NCBI RefSeq assembly: GCF_000220705.2
Contig: NZ_CP023202.1
Span: 3,534,001 to 3,598,000, forward strand
Length of the DNA: 64,000 bases
Direction: 5' to 3'
Source: Streptomyces xinghaiensis S187
Lineage (GTDB): Bacteria; Actinomycetota; Actinomycetes; Streptomycetales; Streptomycetaceae
The notes under the pieces are model-generated. The model was not told the origin of the DNA, searched no databases, and worked only from the letters and a program-made list of their open reading frames with translations. Position 1 is the stretch's first letter; every line of letters begins with the position of its first letter. Both the position numbers and the translations under genes were made by a program. Below, in pieces: positions 56,381 through 64,000 of this stretch.

Positions 56381-58309
56381 GTGGAAGCACGGGAGGATGT
56401 ACGGGAGAGGGCGCGCGAGCTCCGGGGGCGGCTGTTCCCCCGGGCCGACTGGCCGGGCAGGCGTATCGCCGGGGAGCTGGTGCTGGCCGCGCTGCTGGCA
56501 CTGTCCGCGGCCGGGATGGAGGCGCTGGGGGACGGCGGCGGGTTCCGCGCGGCGGCCACCGCACTGGCGGTGGCCGTGCTGTCACTGCTGCGGCGGGCGC
56601 TCCCGGCGACGGTGCTGGTGGTCACCGCGGCCGGATCCGGTCTGGTGGACGGTTTCGCGCTGCTGCTGATGGCCGCGGGCTGGTCCGCGGGGCGGCGGAT
56701 CACCGGGGCGGGCCGGGCCCTGGCGGCGTTCGCCGCGGCGCTGGTCCTCAGCTCGGGGCTGGGGGTGCTGAGGGAGTACCCGGGGTTCGGGCCGGAGCTG
56801 CCGGCCCTGGTCGTCTTCTCCGCCGCCTTCTTCCTGGCGACGACGGTGGTGCCCGGTCTCGCCAGCCGCCACTGGTCGCAGCGCCGCACCCTGCTGCACA
56901 CCCTGCGTGAGCACAACGCCCACCTGCTGCGCGAGCGCGCCATGGTCGTACGGCAGGCGCGGCTGCGGGAGCGGCAGCGCATCGCCCAGGACATGCACGA
57001 CAGCCTCGGCCACCAGCTCGCGCTGATCGCCGTCCACACCGGGGCGCTGGAGGTGGACCGCGAACTGACGGGACGGCAGCGCGAGGCGGTGGGCGTGCTG
57101 CGCGAGGCGTCGGTGGCGGCGATGCACGAACTGCGCGAGGCCGTGGGCATCCTGCGGGACGGCACGGAGGGCCCGGAACCGGCCGGTGACGCGCGGCCGG
57201 CGGCCCGGGGCGTGGCGGGCGTCGAGGGGCTCGTCGAGGCGTCGCGGAGCGCCGGGACACCGGTCGAACTGGTGTGCTCCGGTGAGCCGCGGGACCTGCC
57301 GCCGGCCGCCGGGCACGCGGCGTACCGGATCGCGCAGGAGGGGCTGACGAACGCGCACAAGCACGCGCCGGGCGCGCCGATCACCGTGCAACTGCGGTAC
57401 GAGCCGGACTCGCTCGTGGTCGAGGTCGCCAACGGCCCGGCCGCGGTGCCGGCCGCCCGGCCCGTCCCTGTTCCCGCTTCCGTTCCCGCCTCCGTTCCCG
57501 CTTCTGTTCCCGCGGCCGTCGGCGCCGCGGTGGGCGGGCGCGGCGGCCGCGGTGACGGTGCGGCGGCCGGCGCGGCCGTCCGGGCGGCGGTTCCGGTCGG
57601 CAGTGAGGTGAGCGGCGGGCAGGGGCTCCCCGGGCTGCGCGAACGGGCCCGGCTGGTCGGCGGCATGGTGCACGCCGGCCCGGTGGACGGCGGCGGCTTC
57701 CGGCTGGCGGGCGTGCTGCCGTACGGGCCGGAGCAGGGAGGGGCGCGGGAACGCCCCGGGAGCGCCGGGGAGGACCGCTACGGTGCGGCGGGCCCGTACG
57801 GCACCGAGGGCGCCGCCGAGCTCCACGGGCCGGGCGGCGCGGCCGGGCTGGACGTCCTCCCCGTTCCGGGCGCCGTGAGCGGGGATCCCCCGGACCCCTG
57901 GGCGTACCGGCCGCAGGGCGGGCCCGGCGCGGTCCGCGGCAGCAGGTCCGGGGGCGTGGCCACCGGCTGCGGGATCGCCGTGCTGGTGCTGCTGGTGGTG
58001 GTGGCCCTCCTCGGCTGGGGGGCCGTGACGCTGTTCCGGTCGATGGATGCGTCGATGATCACGCCCAAGGTCTACCAGTCGGTGCGGGTCGGGGACTCCG
58101 AGGCCGAGGTGCGCAAGAAGCTGCCGGAGGGGCGTTCGTGGCTGACGGACGGACTGGCGGAGCAGGGGCCACCGCGGCCGGAGGGTTCCCGCTGCCTGGC
58201 GCTGCTGTCCACCGAGACCTCGGCGGACTGGGATGTCGATCCGGCGTTCCGCTTCTGCTTCCGGGACGGAAAACTGGTGCAGAAGCGGTCCTACGACGGC
58301 CGGCTGTAG
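56381..58309 (+). CDS. Sensor histidine kinase with an extra C-terminal membrane-anchored domain
   Basis: A 642-residue NarL-type histidine kinase. About five N-terminal membrane segments span residues 28-165. The HisKA_3 phosphoacceptor is His206 (QDMHDSLGHQLALIA). The ATPase domain has the N-box AYRIAQEGLTNAHKHA and G-box QGLPGLRERARLVGG, with a 60-residue Ala/Pro/Val insertion between them. Unusually, residues 532-553 form another membrane segment (GIAVLVLLVVVALLGWGAV). A 90-residue tail follows with a BamE/SmpA-like pattern (VYQSVRVGDSEAEVRKKLPEG) and two cysteines. GTG start. The response regulator follows after 140 bases. Confidence 0.88.
   Translation: MEAREDVRERARELRGRLFPRADWPGRRIAGELVLAALLALSAAGMEALGDGGGFRAAATALAVAVLSLLRRALPATVLVVTAAGSGLVDGFALLLMAAGWSAGRRITGAGRALAAFAAALVLSSGLGVLREYPGFGPELPALVVFSAAFFLATTVVPGLASRHWSQRRTLLHTLREHNAHLLRERAMVVRQARLRERQRIAQDMHDSLGHQLALIAVHTGALEVDRELTGRQREAVGVLREASVAAMHELREAVGILRDGTEGPEPAGDARPAARGVAGVEGLVEASRSAGTPVELVCSGEPRDLPPAAGHAAYRIAQEGLTNAHKHAPGAPITVQLRYEPDSLVVEVANGPAAVPAARPVPVPASVPASVPASVPAAVGAAVGGRGGRGDGAAAGAAVRAAVPVGSEVSGGQGLPGLRERARLVGGMVHAGPVDGGGFRLAGVLPYGPEQGGARERPGSAGEDRYGAAGPYGTEGAAELHGPGGAAGLDVLPVPGAVSGDPPDPWAYRPQGGPGAVRGSRSGGVATGCGIAVLVLLVVVALLGWGAVTLFRSMDASMITPKVYQSVRVGDSEAEVRKKLPEGRSWLTDGLAEQGPPRPEGSRCLALLSTETSADWDVDPAFRFCFRDGKLVQKRSYDGRL
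57470..57517 (+). repeat. Four tandem 12-bp repeats in the histidine kinase gene
   Basis: GTTCCCGCTTCC and three close variants in tandem encode VPAS x3 then VPAA (residues 364-379) in the ATP-lid insertion. In-frame repeat number changes would alter linker length without breaking the protein. Confidence 0.85.
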
Positions 58310-58449
58310 CCGGCCCGTCCGCGCGGGCCGCTGCGCCCGGTCTCCCGTGCTCCGCTCCGCCCGGCTCGGGTGAGGGTGTTCCCCGCACGTCACCGGGCGT
58401 GGAGCCCCGGGGGCTCCACCGGAGGAAACGGCCGTCGGACAGGAGAGCT

Positions 58450-59112
58450 GTGATCAAGGTCCTCGTCGTGGACGACGAGCCGCTCATCAGGGCGGGCATC
58501 AGAATGATCCTCACCTCGGACCAGGACATCGACGTCGTGGCCGAGGCGGGCAACGGCCGGGAGGCGGTCGAACTGGCCCGCGCGCACGGCGTCGACGTCG
58601 TGCTGCTGGACCTCCAGATGCCGGTGATGGACGGGCTGTCGGCCCTACCGGAGCTGCGGCGGGCCGCCCCGGACGCGCGGGTGCTCGTGCTCACCACCTT
58701 CGGCGAGCGGGAGAACGTCCTGCGGACGCTGGGGACGGGCGGGGCCGGGTTCCTGCTGAAGGACTCGGCTCCCGGGGAGCTGATCCGGGCGGTACGGGCG
58801 GCGGCCGCGGGGGACGCCTATCTGTCGCCCGCGGCGACGCGGCATGTCGTCGACTCGCTGGCGTCGGGGGGAGCGGGCCGCGCGTCGGCACGGGCGGAGG
58901 AGGCGCGCCGCCGCCTGGAGACGCTGACCGCGCGGGAGCGCGAGGTGCTGGCCCTGCTGGGCGAGGGACTCTCGAACGCGGACGCGGGCGCGCGGATCCA
59001 TATGAGCGAGGCGACGGTGAAGACCTACGTCAGCCGCATCCTGGCGAAGCTGGACTGCGGGAACCGGGTCCAGGCGGCGCTGCTGGCACGGGACGCGGGG
59101 CTGGGGGCCTGA
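58450..59112 (+). CDS. NarL/FixJ-family response regulator
   Basis: A 220-residue regulator. The receiver domain (1-120) has the acidic pocket VVDDEP near residue 7, phosphoacceptor Asp54 in LLDLQMPVMDG and the conserved Lys in GFLLKDSAPGE. The LuxR-type HTH (about 155-215) reads LTAREREVLALLGEGLSNAD, then SEATVKTYVSRILAKL. GTG 58450 has AGGAGAG upstream. It pairs with the kinase encoded just before it; the signal and regulon are unknown. Confidence 0.93.
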   Translation: MIKVLVVDDEPLIRAGIRMILTSDQDIDVVAEAGNGREAVELARAHGVDVVLLDLQMPVMDGLSALPELRRAAPDARVLVLTTFGERENVLRTLGTGGAGFLLKDSAPGELIRAVRAAAAGDAYLSPAATRHVVDSLASGGAGRASARAEEARRRLETLTAREREVLALLGEGLSNADAGARIHMSEATVKTYVSRILAKLDCGNRVQAALLARDAGLGA

Positions 59113-59250
59113 GGCACGCACGGGGCAGGGGCCGGGGAGGAAGGGGGGCGGGGACGGGCCGGCACCGGGAGCGGCCGGGACGGCGGGGCAGCCGGGGCCG
59201 CGCATCCGGGGGGATGAAGGCCGGTGCACAGGTGGGACCGGGGCCGGGAG

Positions 59251-59275
59251 CCCTGTGGAGGAGTTGTCCACAGGG
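59251..59275. promoter_or_regulatory. Inverted repeat containing a perfect DnaA box, upstream of the DUF2252 gene
   Basis: Nine-base perfect arms CCCTGTGGA (59251-59259) and TCCACAGGG (59267-59275). The right half includes TTGTCCACA (59264-59272), and the left is a reverse box variant TGTGGAGGA (59254-59262). It is 99 bases before the DUF2252 start. It could be a DnaA pair, an operator or a hairpin in the leader. Confidence 0.5.
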
Positions 59276-59373
59276 GAGTGCCCGGTGCCGGTGGCCGGGG
59301 GTACGGTCGTGGGCAGTCGAGGGCGGGCCGCCGTATCGGACGGCGGCCGCGGCGGCGGGGGAGGCGACAGGAC

Positions 59374-60948
59374 ATGGCGGAGACGGGAGCCGGCGGGCCG
59401 GTGGAGACGCGGGCGCCGGTGGAGACGCGGCCCGGCGGGGAGCCGGGCCCGGGCGGGGCCGGGGCGCACCGTCCGGCGGCCGGACCGGGGCGGAGCGCTG
59501 CCGGGCCGGGGCCCGGCGGCGCGGGGCGGGCGCGACCGGACCACCGGATCCCGGCGGTGCCGGGCTTCGCCCCCCGGCCGGCGGATTTCGCGGTCTCCCC
59601 CAAGCGGCTGGGCAAGGAACTGCGGCAGCGGGTGCCGCGGTCCGCGCACGGCGGGCTGAGCACGGCACCGGACCGGCCGGGCGCGGTCCGCGCGGTCGAG
59701 GAGTCCAACACCGGCCGGCTGCCGGAGCTCACCCCGATCCGGGTCGGCCGGATGGCCGCGAGCCCCTTCGCCTTTCTGCGCGGCTCCGCCGGGCTGATGG
59801 CCTACGACCTGGTGGGCACGGCGGTCAGCGGGATCGGCGCCCAGCTGTGCGGGGATGCCCACGCGGCCAACTTCGGGCTGTACGGCGACGCCCGGGGCGG
59901 ACTGGTCATCGACATCAACGACTTCGACGAGACGGCGTACGGCCCCTGGGAGTGGGATCTCAAGCGGCTCGCCGCCTCGCTGGTGCTGGCGGGCCGGCAG
60001 AGCGGCGCCGCCGAGGACAGCTGCCGCGCCGCCGCCTGCGACGCCGCCGGCGCCTACCGGCGGACCATGCGGCTGCTGGCGAAGCTCCCGGTGCTGGACG
60101 CCTGGAACGCCATCGCCGACGAGGAGCTCGTCTCGCACACCGACGCCCACGATCTGCTGGGCACGCTGGGGCGCGTCGCGGAGAAGGCGCGGCGCAACAC
60201 GAGCGCGCGGTTCGCCGCCAAGTCCACGGAGCGGCTGCCCGACGGCTCCCGGCGCTTCACGGACGCGCCGCCGGTGCTGCGCCGGGTGGAGGACGAGGAG
60301 GCCGCCGCCGTGGCGGGCTCGCTGGGCGAGTACCTGGGGACGCTCCCGGAGGACCGGCTGCCGCTGCTCGCGCGGTTCTCGGTGCAGGACGTGGCGTTCC
60401 GGGTGGTGGGCACCGGCAGCGTGGGGCTGCGGTCCTATGTGGTGCTGCTGCTGGACCACCGCGGGGCGCCCCTCGTGCTCCAGGTGAAGGAGGCGCGGCC
60501 GTCGGTGCTCCTGCCGTATCTGGAGAAGACCGCGCTGGACCCGCGGCTGGGCCGCCCGGCTCCGGAGACCGGGCACGAGGGCCGGCGGATCGTGCTGGGA
60601 CAGAAGCGGATGCAGGTGGTGAGCGATGTCCTGCTCGGCTGGTCCACCGTGCGGGACCGGCCGTTCCAGGTACGGCAGTTCCGCAACCGGAAGGGCAGCG
60701 TGGACCCGGCGGCGCTGACGGCGGCCGAGCTCGACGACTACGGGCGGATGACCGGCGCGCTGCTGGCGCGGGCGCACGCGCACAGTGCCGACCCCCGGCT
60801 GATAGCGGGCTACTGCGGCCGCAGTGAGGAACTGGACGAGGCGGTGGCGGCGTTCGCGGTGGCGTACGCGGACCGGACGGAGGCGGACCACGCGGACCTC
60901 GTGGCGGCGGTCCGGAGCGGTCGCATCGCGGCGGAGACGGGGGTCTGA
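59374..60948 (+). CDS. DUF2252 family protein (kinase-fold related)
   Basis: A 524-residue protein of the DUF2252 family. Residues 1-60 are Gly/Pro/Ala-rich. The conserved core includes MAASPFAFLRGSAGLMAYDL, then CGDAHAANFG and INDFDETAYGPWEWDLKRLA. HANFG and NDFDE-type motifs resemble those of aminoglycoside phosphotransferase-like kinases, where the acidic residues would bind metal. QVKEARPS, VLGQKRMQVVSD and AHAHSADPR follow. Function is unexplored in most species. ATG 59374 follows GGGGAGGCGACAGGAC. Confidence 0.88.
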   Translation: MAETGAGGPVETRAPVETRPGGEPGPGGAGAHRPAAGPGRSAAGPGPGGAGRARPDHRIPAVPGFAPRPADFAVSPKRLGKELRQRVPRSAHGGLSTAPDRPGAVRAVEESNTGRLPELTPIRVGRMAASPFAFLRGSAGLMAYDLVGTAVSGIGAQLCGDAHAANFGLYGDARGGLVIDINDFDETAYGPWEWDLKRLAASLVLAGRQSGAAEDSCRAAACDAAGAYRRTMRLLAKLPVLDAWNAIADEELVSHTDAHDLLGTLGRVAEKARRNTSARFAAKSTERLPDGSRRFTDAPPVLRRVEDEEAAAVAGSLGEYLGTLPEDRLPLLARFSVQDVAFRVVGTGSVGLRSYVVLLLDHRGAPLVLQVKEARPSVLLPYLEKTALDPRLGRPAPETGHEGRRIVLGQKRMQVVSDVLLGWSTVRDRPFQVRQFRNRKGSVDPAALTAAELDDYGRMTGALLARAHAHSADPRLIAGYCGRSEELDEAVAAFAVAYADRTEADHADLVAAVRSGRIAAETGV

Positions 60949-61062
60949 AGCGGGAGTCCGAAGGAGGGCCCGGGCGGGCCGGGCGGCACGCCGGGCGGGG
61001 ACGGCCGCGGAACGCGGGCGGCCGCGGGTCCCACGCACCGGCGTTGCTCGTAGGCTGTACCG

Positions 61063-61896
61063 GTGACGAATCCGGAAGCCGAGCAGACCGAGCCCACGCC
61101 CGAGCAGCGCGAGGCCGAACGGGCGGCCACCCAGCGCCTGGAGCGGGCGGTGCTCGCGGCGGAGCAGGCACTGATCGAGTTCGAGATCGCCGTGGAGACC
61201 TTCCGTATCGAGGTGGAGAACTTCTCCCGGCTGCACCACCAGCGGCTCGGCCCGATGTATTCCCGGCTGGACGAGCTGGACGCGCTGATCGCGGAGGCGG
61301 TCGCGGCGCGCACGGGCAAGCCGGAGGACGTGCGCCGGGCGGAGGAACTGCGCGGCCTGGTGCAGCCGATGCCCGGGGTGGAGGAGCTGTTCCACGGCTG
61401 GATCGACTCCGAGGGCATCCCGCCGGAGGCCGCGGCCATGCTCAACGAGAAGCCAGTGCGGCCGCCCACCCGGGTGCGGCCGAGCGAGGAGGCCCGGCGG
61501 ATCTACCGCGAGCTGGTGCGCAGGGCACACCCGGACCTCGCCCGGGACGACGCCGAACGGCGGCGCCGGGACGAGTTCATCGTCCGGGTCAACGCCGCGT
61601 ATTCCATCGGGGACGAGGAGGCGCTGCGGAAGCTCACCGAGGAGTGGGAGTCCGGCCCGCCGCCCGCGGAGCGCACGCTGGACCGGAGCGAGGAGCTGTA
61701 CGCGCGGCTGGAATGGCTCGCCCAGCGGAAGGAGATGCTGTCCGGTCTCGCCGCGGAGCTGGAGTCGAGCGCCATCGGGCAGATGCTGAAGATGGCCCCC
61801 GATGATCCGGACAAGCTGCTGGAGGAGATCGCCGAGCAGTTGCTGGCACAGGTCTCCGAGCGGGAGGCCGCGCTGGCGAAGCTGGCCGCCGAGTAG
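61063..61896 (+). CDS. Coiled-coil protein with J-domain-like HPD motif
   Basis: A 277-residue soluble protein. An N-terminal coiled coil (about 10-90) is rich in Glu, Ala and Arg. The middle segment (about 140-190) resembles a J domain: ARRIYRELVRRAHPDLARDD, with the HPD tripeptide at 156-158, followed by the RRRDEFIVRVNAAYSIGDEEAL helix. A C-terminal coiled coil follows. It lacks the Gly/Phe and zinc regions of DnaJ. A partner Hsp70 is not encoded nearby. It may act as a co-chaperone or scaffold; this is inferred from the HPD motif only. Confidence 0.8.
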   Translation: MTNPEAEQTEPTPEQREAERAATQRLERAVLAAEQALIEFEIAVETFRIEVENFSRLHHQRLGPMYSRLDELDALIAEAVAARTGKPEDVRRAEELRGLVQPMPGVEELFHGWIDSEGIPPEAAAMLNEKPVRPPTRVRPSEEARRIYRELVRRAHPDLARDDAERRRRDEFIVRVNAAYSIGDEEALRKLTEEWESGPPPAERTLDRSEELYARLEWLAQRKEMLSGLAAELESSAIGQMLKMAPDDPDKLLEEIAEQLLAQVSEREAALAKLAAE

Positions 61897-61974
61897 CGCG
61901 CCGGACGGTTCGGGTGCCGGTGCTCGAAACGGCCCGGTGGTTCACAGGTCCGAAGGTTCGACGAAAGGCTGATC

Positions 61975-62319
61975 ATGCACTTCGCCCAGGTGCCCGCGGT
62001 GGACGCCGCGTCCGTACCGCAGGACGGCTTCCTGCTGGACGTCCGTGAGGACGACGAGTGGGCCGCCGGGCACGCGGAGGGCGCGCTGCACATTCCGATG
62101 GGCCTGATCCCCGCGCGCATCGGGGAGGTGACCGAGGCGGCGGCGGAGGCGGACCGGGTGTACGTGGTGTGCCGCGTCGGCGGCCGGTCGGCCCGGGTGA
62201 CGCAGTACCTCCTCGCCCAGGGGGTGGACGCGGTGAACGTGGACGGCGGCATGCTGGAGTGGGAGGCGGCCGGACGGCCCCTGACCGGTGACGGTGACGG
62301 GCAGCCCCGCGTGATCTGA
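61975..62319 (+). CDS. Rhodanese-domain protein
   Basis: A 114-residue single-domain rhodanese. The substrate-shaping LLDVREDDEWAAGHAEGALHIP segment spans residues 22-43. The active-site loop is CRVGGRS with Cys66, and the C-terminal VDGGMLEWEAAGRPL is typical. It could transfer sulfane sulfur from thiosulfate or persulfides to thiols; the acceptor is unknown. The ATG follows a short spacer (78 bases) after the J-domain-like gene and may be cotranscribed. Confidence 0.9.
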   Translation: MHFAQVPAVDAASVPQDGFLLDVREDDEWAAGHAEGALHIPMGLIPARIGEVTEAAAEADRVYVVCRVGGRSARVTQYLLAQGVDAVNVDGGMLEWEAAGRPLTGDGDGQPRVI

Positions 62320-62458
62320 GGCGCCGCCCCGGAACCCGGGCCGGCCGCCGGGCGCGGAGCCCGGCACCGGCCCGGTCGCGTCCCCGGGCTCTCTGGGCGG
62401 CCCCGGCGCCGGACCCCGTAGGCCGCAGCCCCTGCCCGGGCCCTGCCGCGGCGGCTGG

Positions 62459-63601
62459 TCAGCGGTCGAAGTCCAGGGCCACCCGTTCCGTCGCGGGGTG
62501 CGACTGGCAGGCCAGCACATAGCCGGCGTCGAGCTCGTCCGGTTCCAGGGCGAAGTTGCGGTCCATCCGCACCTCCCCCGAGACCAGCAGGGCCCGGCAG
62601 GTGCCGCAGACGCCGCCCTTGCAGGCGTAGGGGGCGTCCGAACGGTTGCGCAGCACCGTCTCCAGCAGGGATTCGCCGCTGCGGACCGGCCAGTCGCCGG
62701 AGCGGCCGTCGAGGGTCACGGCCAGCGTGCTCTCCTCGGGGCCCGGCGCCGCCGCGGCGGCCGCGGCGGCCGCGGCCACTCCCTGCCCGGCGGTCACGGT
62801 GCCGTTCGTGCCGTCCACGCCGTCCGTGCCGTCCGTGCTGTCCACATGGAAGATCTCCTGGTGCACACGGCCGCGCCGGACACCGAGTCCGCGCAGGGCC
62901 CGGGAGGCGCCCTCGACCAGCCCGTACGGGCCGCAGAGGAACCATCCGTCGACACGGTCCACGGGCAGCAGCGCCGGAAGGAGGGCCGTCAGCCGCTCCG
63001 CGTCGAGCCGGCCGGAGGCCGGACCGGTCTGCTGCTGCTCCCGGGAGAAGGTCTGCACGAGCTGGAACCGTTGCGGATGGCGGTCCTTGAGGTCCGCCAG
63101 CTCCTCCAGGAACATCGCCGAGGCCGTGGTCCGGTCGCTGCGGACGAGGCAGAAGCGGGCCTCCGGTTCCCGCGCGAGCAGGGTCGCGGCGATGGACAGC
63201 ACGGGCGTGATGCCGCTGCCGCCGACCACGGCGGCGTACGTCCCGGGGCGCGGGTCGAGGACGAACCGGCCGGCCGGGGTCATCACCTCCAGGATGTCCC
63301 CGGCGGAGAGTTCCTTGAGGGCGTAGGTGGAGAAGGCTCCGCCCTCCACCAGCCGGATGCCCACGCGCAGGGTGCCGGGGCCGTCCGGGCCGGTCACCGG
63401 GGCGCAGATCGAGTAGGTGCGGCGGATCTCCGCGCCGTCGAACCGGGTCCGCAGGGTCAGGTGCTGCCCGGGGCGGTGGCGGAACGCCGGACGGAGCTCG
63501 GGTGGCACGGCGAAGGTGACGGTGACCGAGTCGTCGGTCAGCCGGTCGACCGCGGCCACGCGCAGCGGATGGAACGCGCCGTGACGGGCAGCCGCGGTCA
63601 T
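62459..63601 (-). CDS. paaE: Phenylacetyl-CoA epoxidase reductase subunit PaaE (PaaK)
   Basis: A 380-residue flavin-iron-sulfur reductase that passes electrons from NADPH to the PaaABC epoxidase. The FAD-binding motif is RRTYSICAPV and the nucleotide-binding VVGGSGITPVLS follows near residue 120. A C-terminal plant-type 2Fe-2S domain has CKGGVCGTC and the distant fourth cysteine in LACQSHP. A Gly/Thr and then poly-Ala (about ten alanines) linker joins the two halves. It starts immediately after the paaD stop and is the last gene of the minus-strand paa cluster that continues out of the window. Confidence 0.93.
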   Translation of the reverse strand: MTAAARHGAFHPLRVAAVDRLTDDSVTVTFAVPPELRPAFRHRPGQHLTLRTRFDGAEIRRTYSICAPVTGPDGPGTLRVGIRLVEGGAFSTYALKELSAGDILEVMTPAGRFVLDPRPGTYAAVVGGSGITPVLSIAATLLAREPEARFCLVRSDRTTASAMFLEELADLKDRHPQRFQLVQTFSREQQQTGPASGRLDAERLTALLPALLPVDRVDGWFLCGPYGLVEGASRALRGLGVRRGRVHQEIFHVDSTDGTDGVDGTNGTVTAGQGVAAAAAAAAAAPGPEESTLAVTLDGRSGDWPVRSGESLLETVLRNRSDAPYACKGGVCGTCRALLVSGEVRMDRNFALEPDELDAGYVLACQSHPATERVALDFDR

Positions 63602-64000
63602 CTACAACTCCTTGAAGTGGTCGAAGGGTTCGCGGCAGGCGTCACAGCGGCGCAGCGCCTTGCACGCCGTCGAGGAGAAGCGGCTCAGCAGGGTCGTGTC
63701 GGTCGAGCCGCAGTTGGGGCAGCGCAGGGACAGCTCCACGGGCACCGGTCCGCCGGCCGCGGCGGGCCCGCCGGGGCGGGGCGGCGCGATGCCGGACTCC
63801 TGGAGCTTCCGGCGCCCCTCCGCGCTGATGGCGTCCGTGGTCCAGGGCGGGGAGAGGACGGTGCGGACGGTGACCTCGGGTATCCCGTCCTCCTGGAGGA
63901 CCCGCTCGATGTCCGCGGCCATCGTGCCGACCGCGGGGCAGCCGGTGTAGGTGGGGGTCAGTTCGACCTCGACCCGGCCGGGCCCCAGCAGCCGGAGCCC
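63602..64000 (-). CDS. paaD: Phenylacetate-CoA oxygenase subunit PaaD (partial)
   Basis: The frame is open to the window edge, so the N-terminus is missing. The visible part has the DUF59/MIP18-like core: VELTPTYTGCPAVGTMAADI with the conserved TYTGCPA cysteine, then VRTVLSPPWTTDAISAEG. A C-terminal zinc-binding domain has LRCPNCGSTDTTLLSRF and CDACREPFDHFKEL. PaaD probably matures the iron centre of the PaaABC epoxidase. It precedes paaE with no gap. Confidence 0.92.
   Translation of the reverse strand, partial: GLRLLGPGRVEVELTPTYTGCPAVGTMAADIERVLQEDGIPEVTVRTVLSPPWTTDAISAEGRRKLQESGIAPPRPGGPAAAGGPVPVELSLRCPNCGSTDTTLLSRFSSTACKALRRCDACREPFDHFKEL

Noticed and set aside
1..64000. CRISPR array, insertion sequence, prophage or attachment site
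   Set aside because: No regularly spaced direct repeats, transposase, integrase or phage structural genes were recognised, and the three tRNA 3' ends showed no obvious duplicated copy nearby.

Overview
The window is a high-GC actinobacterial chromosome segment and almost certainly comes from Streptomyces. The evidence is the gene order sigM - anti-sigma - trxB - trxA / parB - parA - rsmG - jag - yidC - yidD - rnpA - rpmH / dnaA - oriC - dnaN - gnd - recF - DUF721 - gyrB - gyrA, the frequent GTG starts, an oriC with about 19 degenerate TTGTCCACA boxes in two clusters, five perfect parS palindromes, and later the fhaA-fhaB-pstP-rodA-pbpA-pknB morphogenesis operon with crgA, class E sortases and a rhomboid protease nearby. 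No phage, insertion sequence or CRISPR array was seen.

Layout: (1) 1-3.4 kb, an ECF sigma factor with its anti-sigma factor, then the thioredoxin system behind a textbook SigR-type promoter. (2) 3.5-10.2 kb, minus strand: a GNAT protein, the parAB segregation operon, rsmG, and the ribosomal protein L34 / RNase P / membrane insertion operon. (3) 10.2-23.6 kb, plus strand: the autoregulated dnaA promoter, dnaA, oriC, sliding clamp, 6-phosphogluconate dehydrogenase, recF, a DciA-like protein, both gyrase subunits and a DUF3566 membrane protein. (4) 23.7-29 kb: tRNA-Ile and tRNA-Ala with hairpin terminators, a 46-residue DLW-39 protein, a secreted protein of unknown function, an HTH-kinase pair and a DUF5324 protein. 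(5) 29.2-35.5 kb: cyclophilin, rhomboid, a compact DnaA-box cluster, crgA, then a coupled DUF881 - small membrane protein - pabA - sortase - sortase run. (6) 35.7-43.7 kb: the phosphorylation and peptidoglycan operon, ending before tRNA-Leu. (7) 44.5-64 kb, a more accessory mix: MFS and SulP transporters, a MerR regulator, release factor 3, a decayed MerR copy, an RNase J, a SHOCT protein behind a possible copper-type operator, an arsenic cluster (arsR-acr3-DUF2180 / arsC / arsM), an atypical two-component pair, DUF2252, a J-domain-like protein, rhodanese, and the end of a phenylacetate degradation (paa) cluster.

Functionally the first 43 kb couples replication initiation (DnaA, oriC, extra DnaA boxes), origin segregation (ParA, ParB, parS), membrane and RNA maturation, and Ser/Thr-kinase-controlled wall growth. 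Of the five parS sites, three lie inside coding sequence and one overlaps a transcription terminator. The most noteworthy items are the 210 bp DnaA-box cluster 17.5 kb from oriC, the shared operator linking an intact MerR gene to a MerR relic, a transporter whose only well-placed start appears to be CTG, a histidine kinase with a membrane-anchored C-terminal domain, and an arsenic operon with a translationally coupled DUF2180 zinc-ribbon-like protein. Homology calls come from reading motifs and remembered family patterns; no database search was run.
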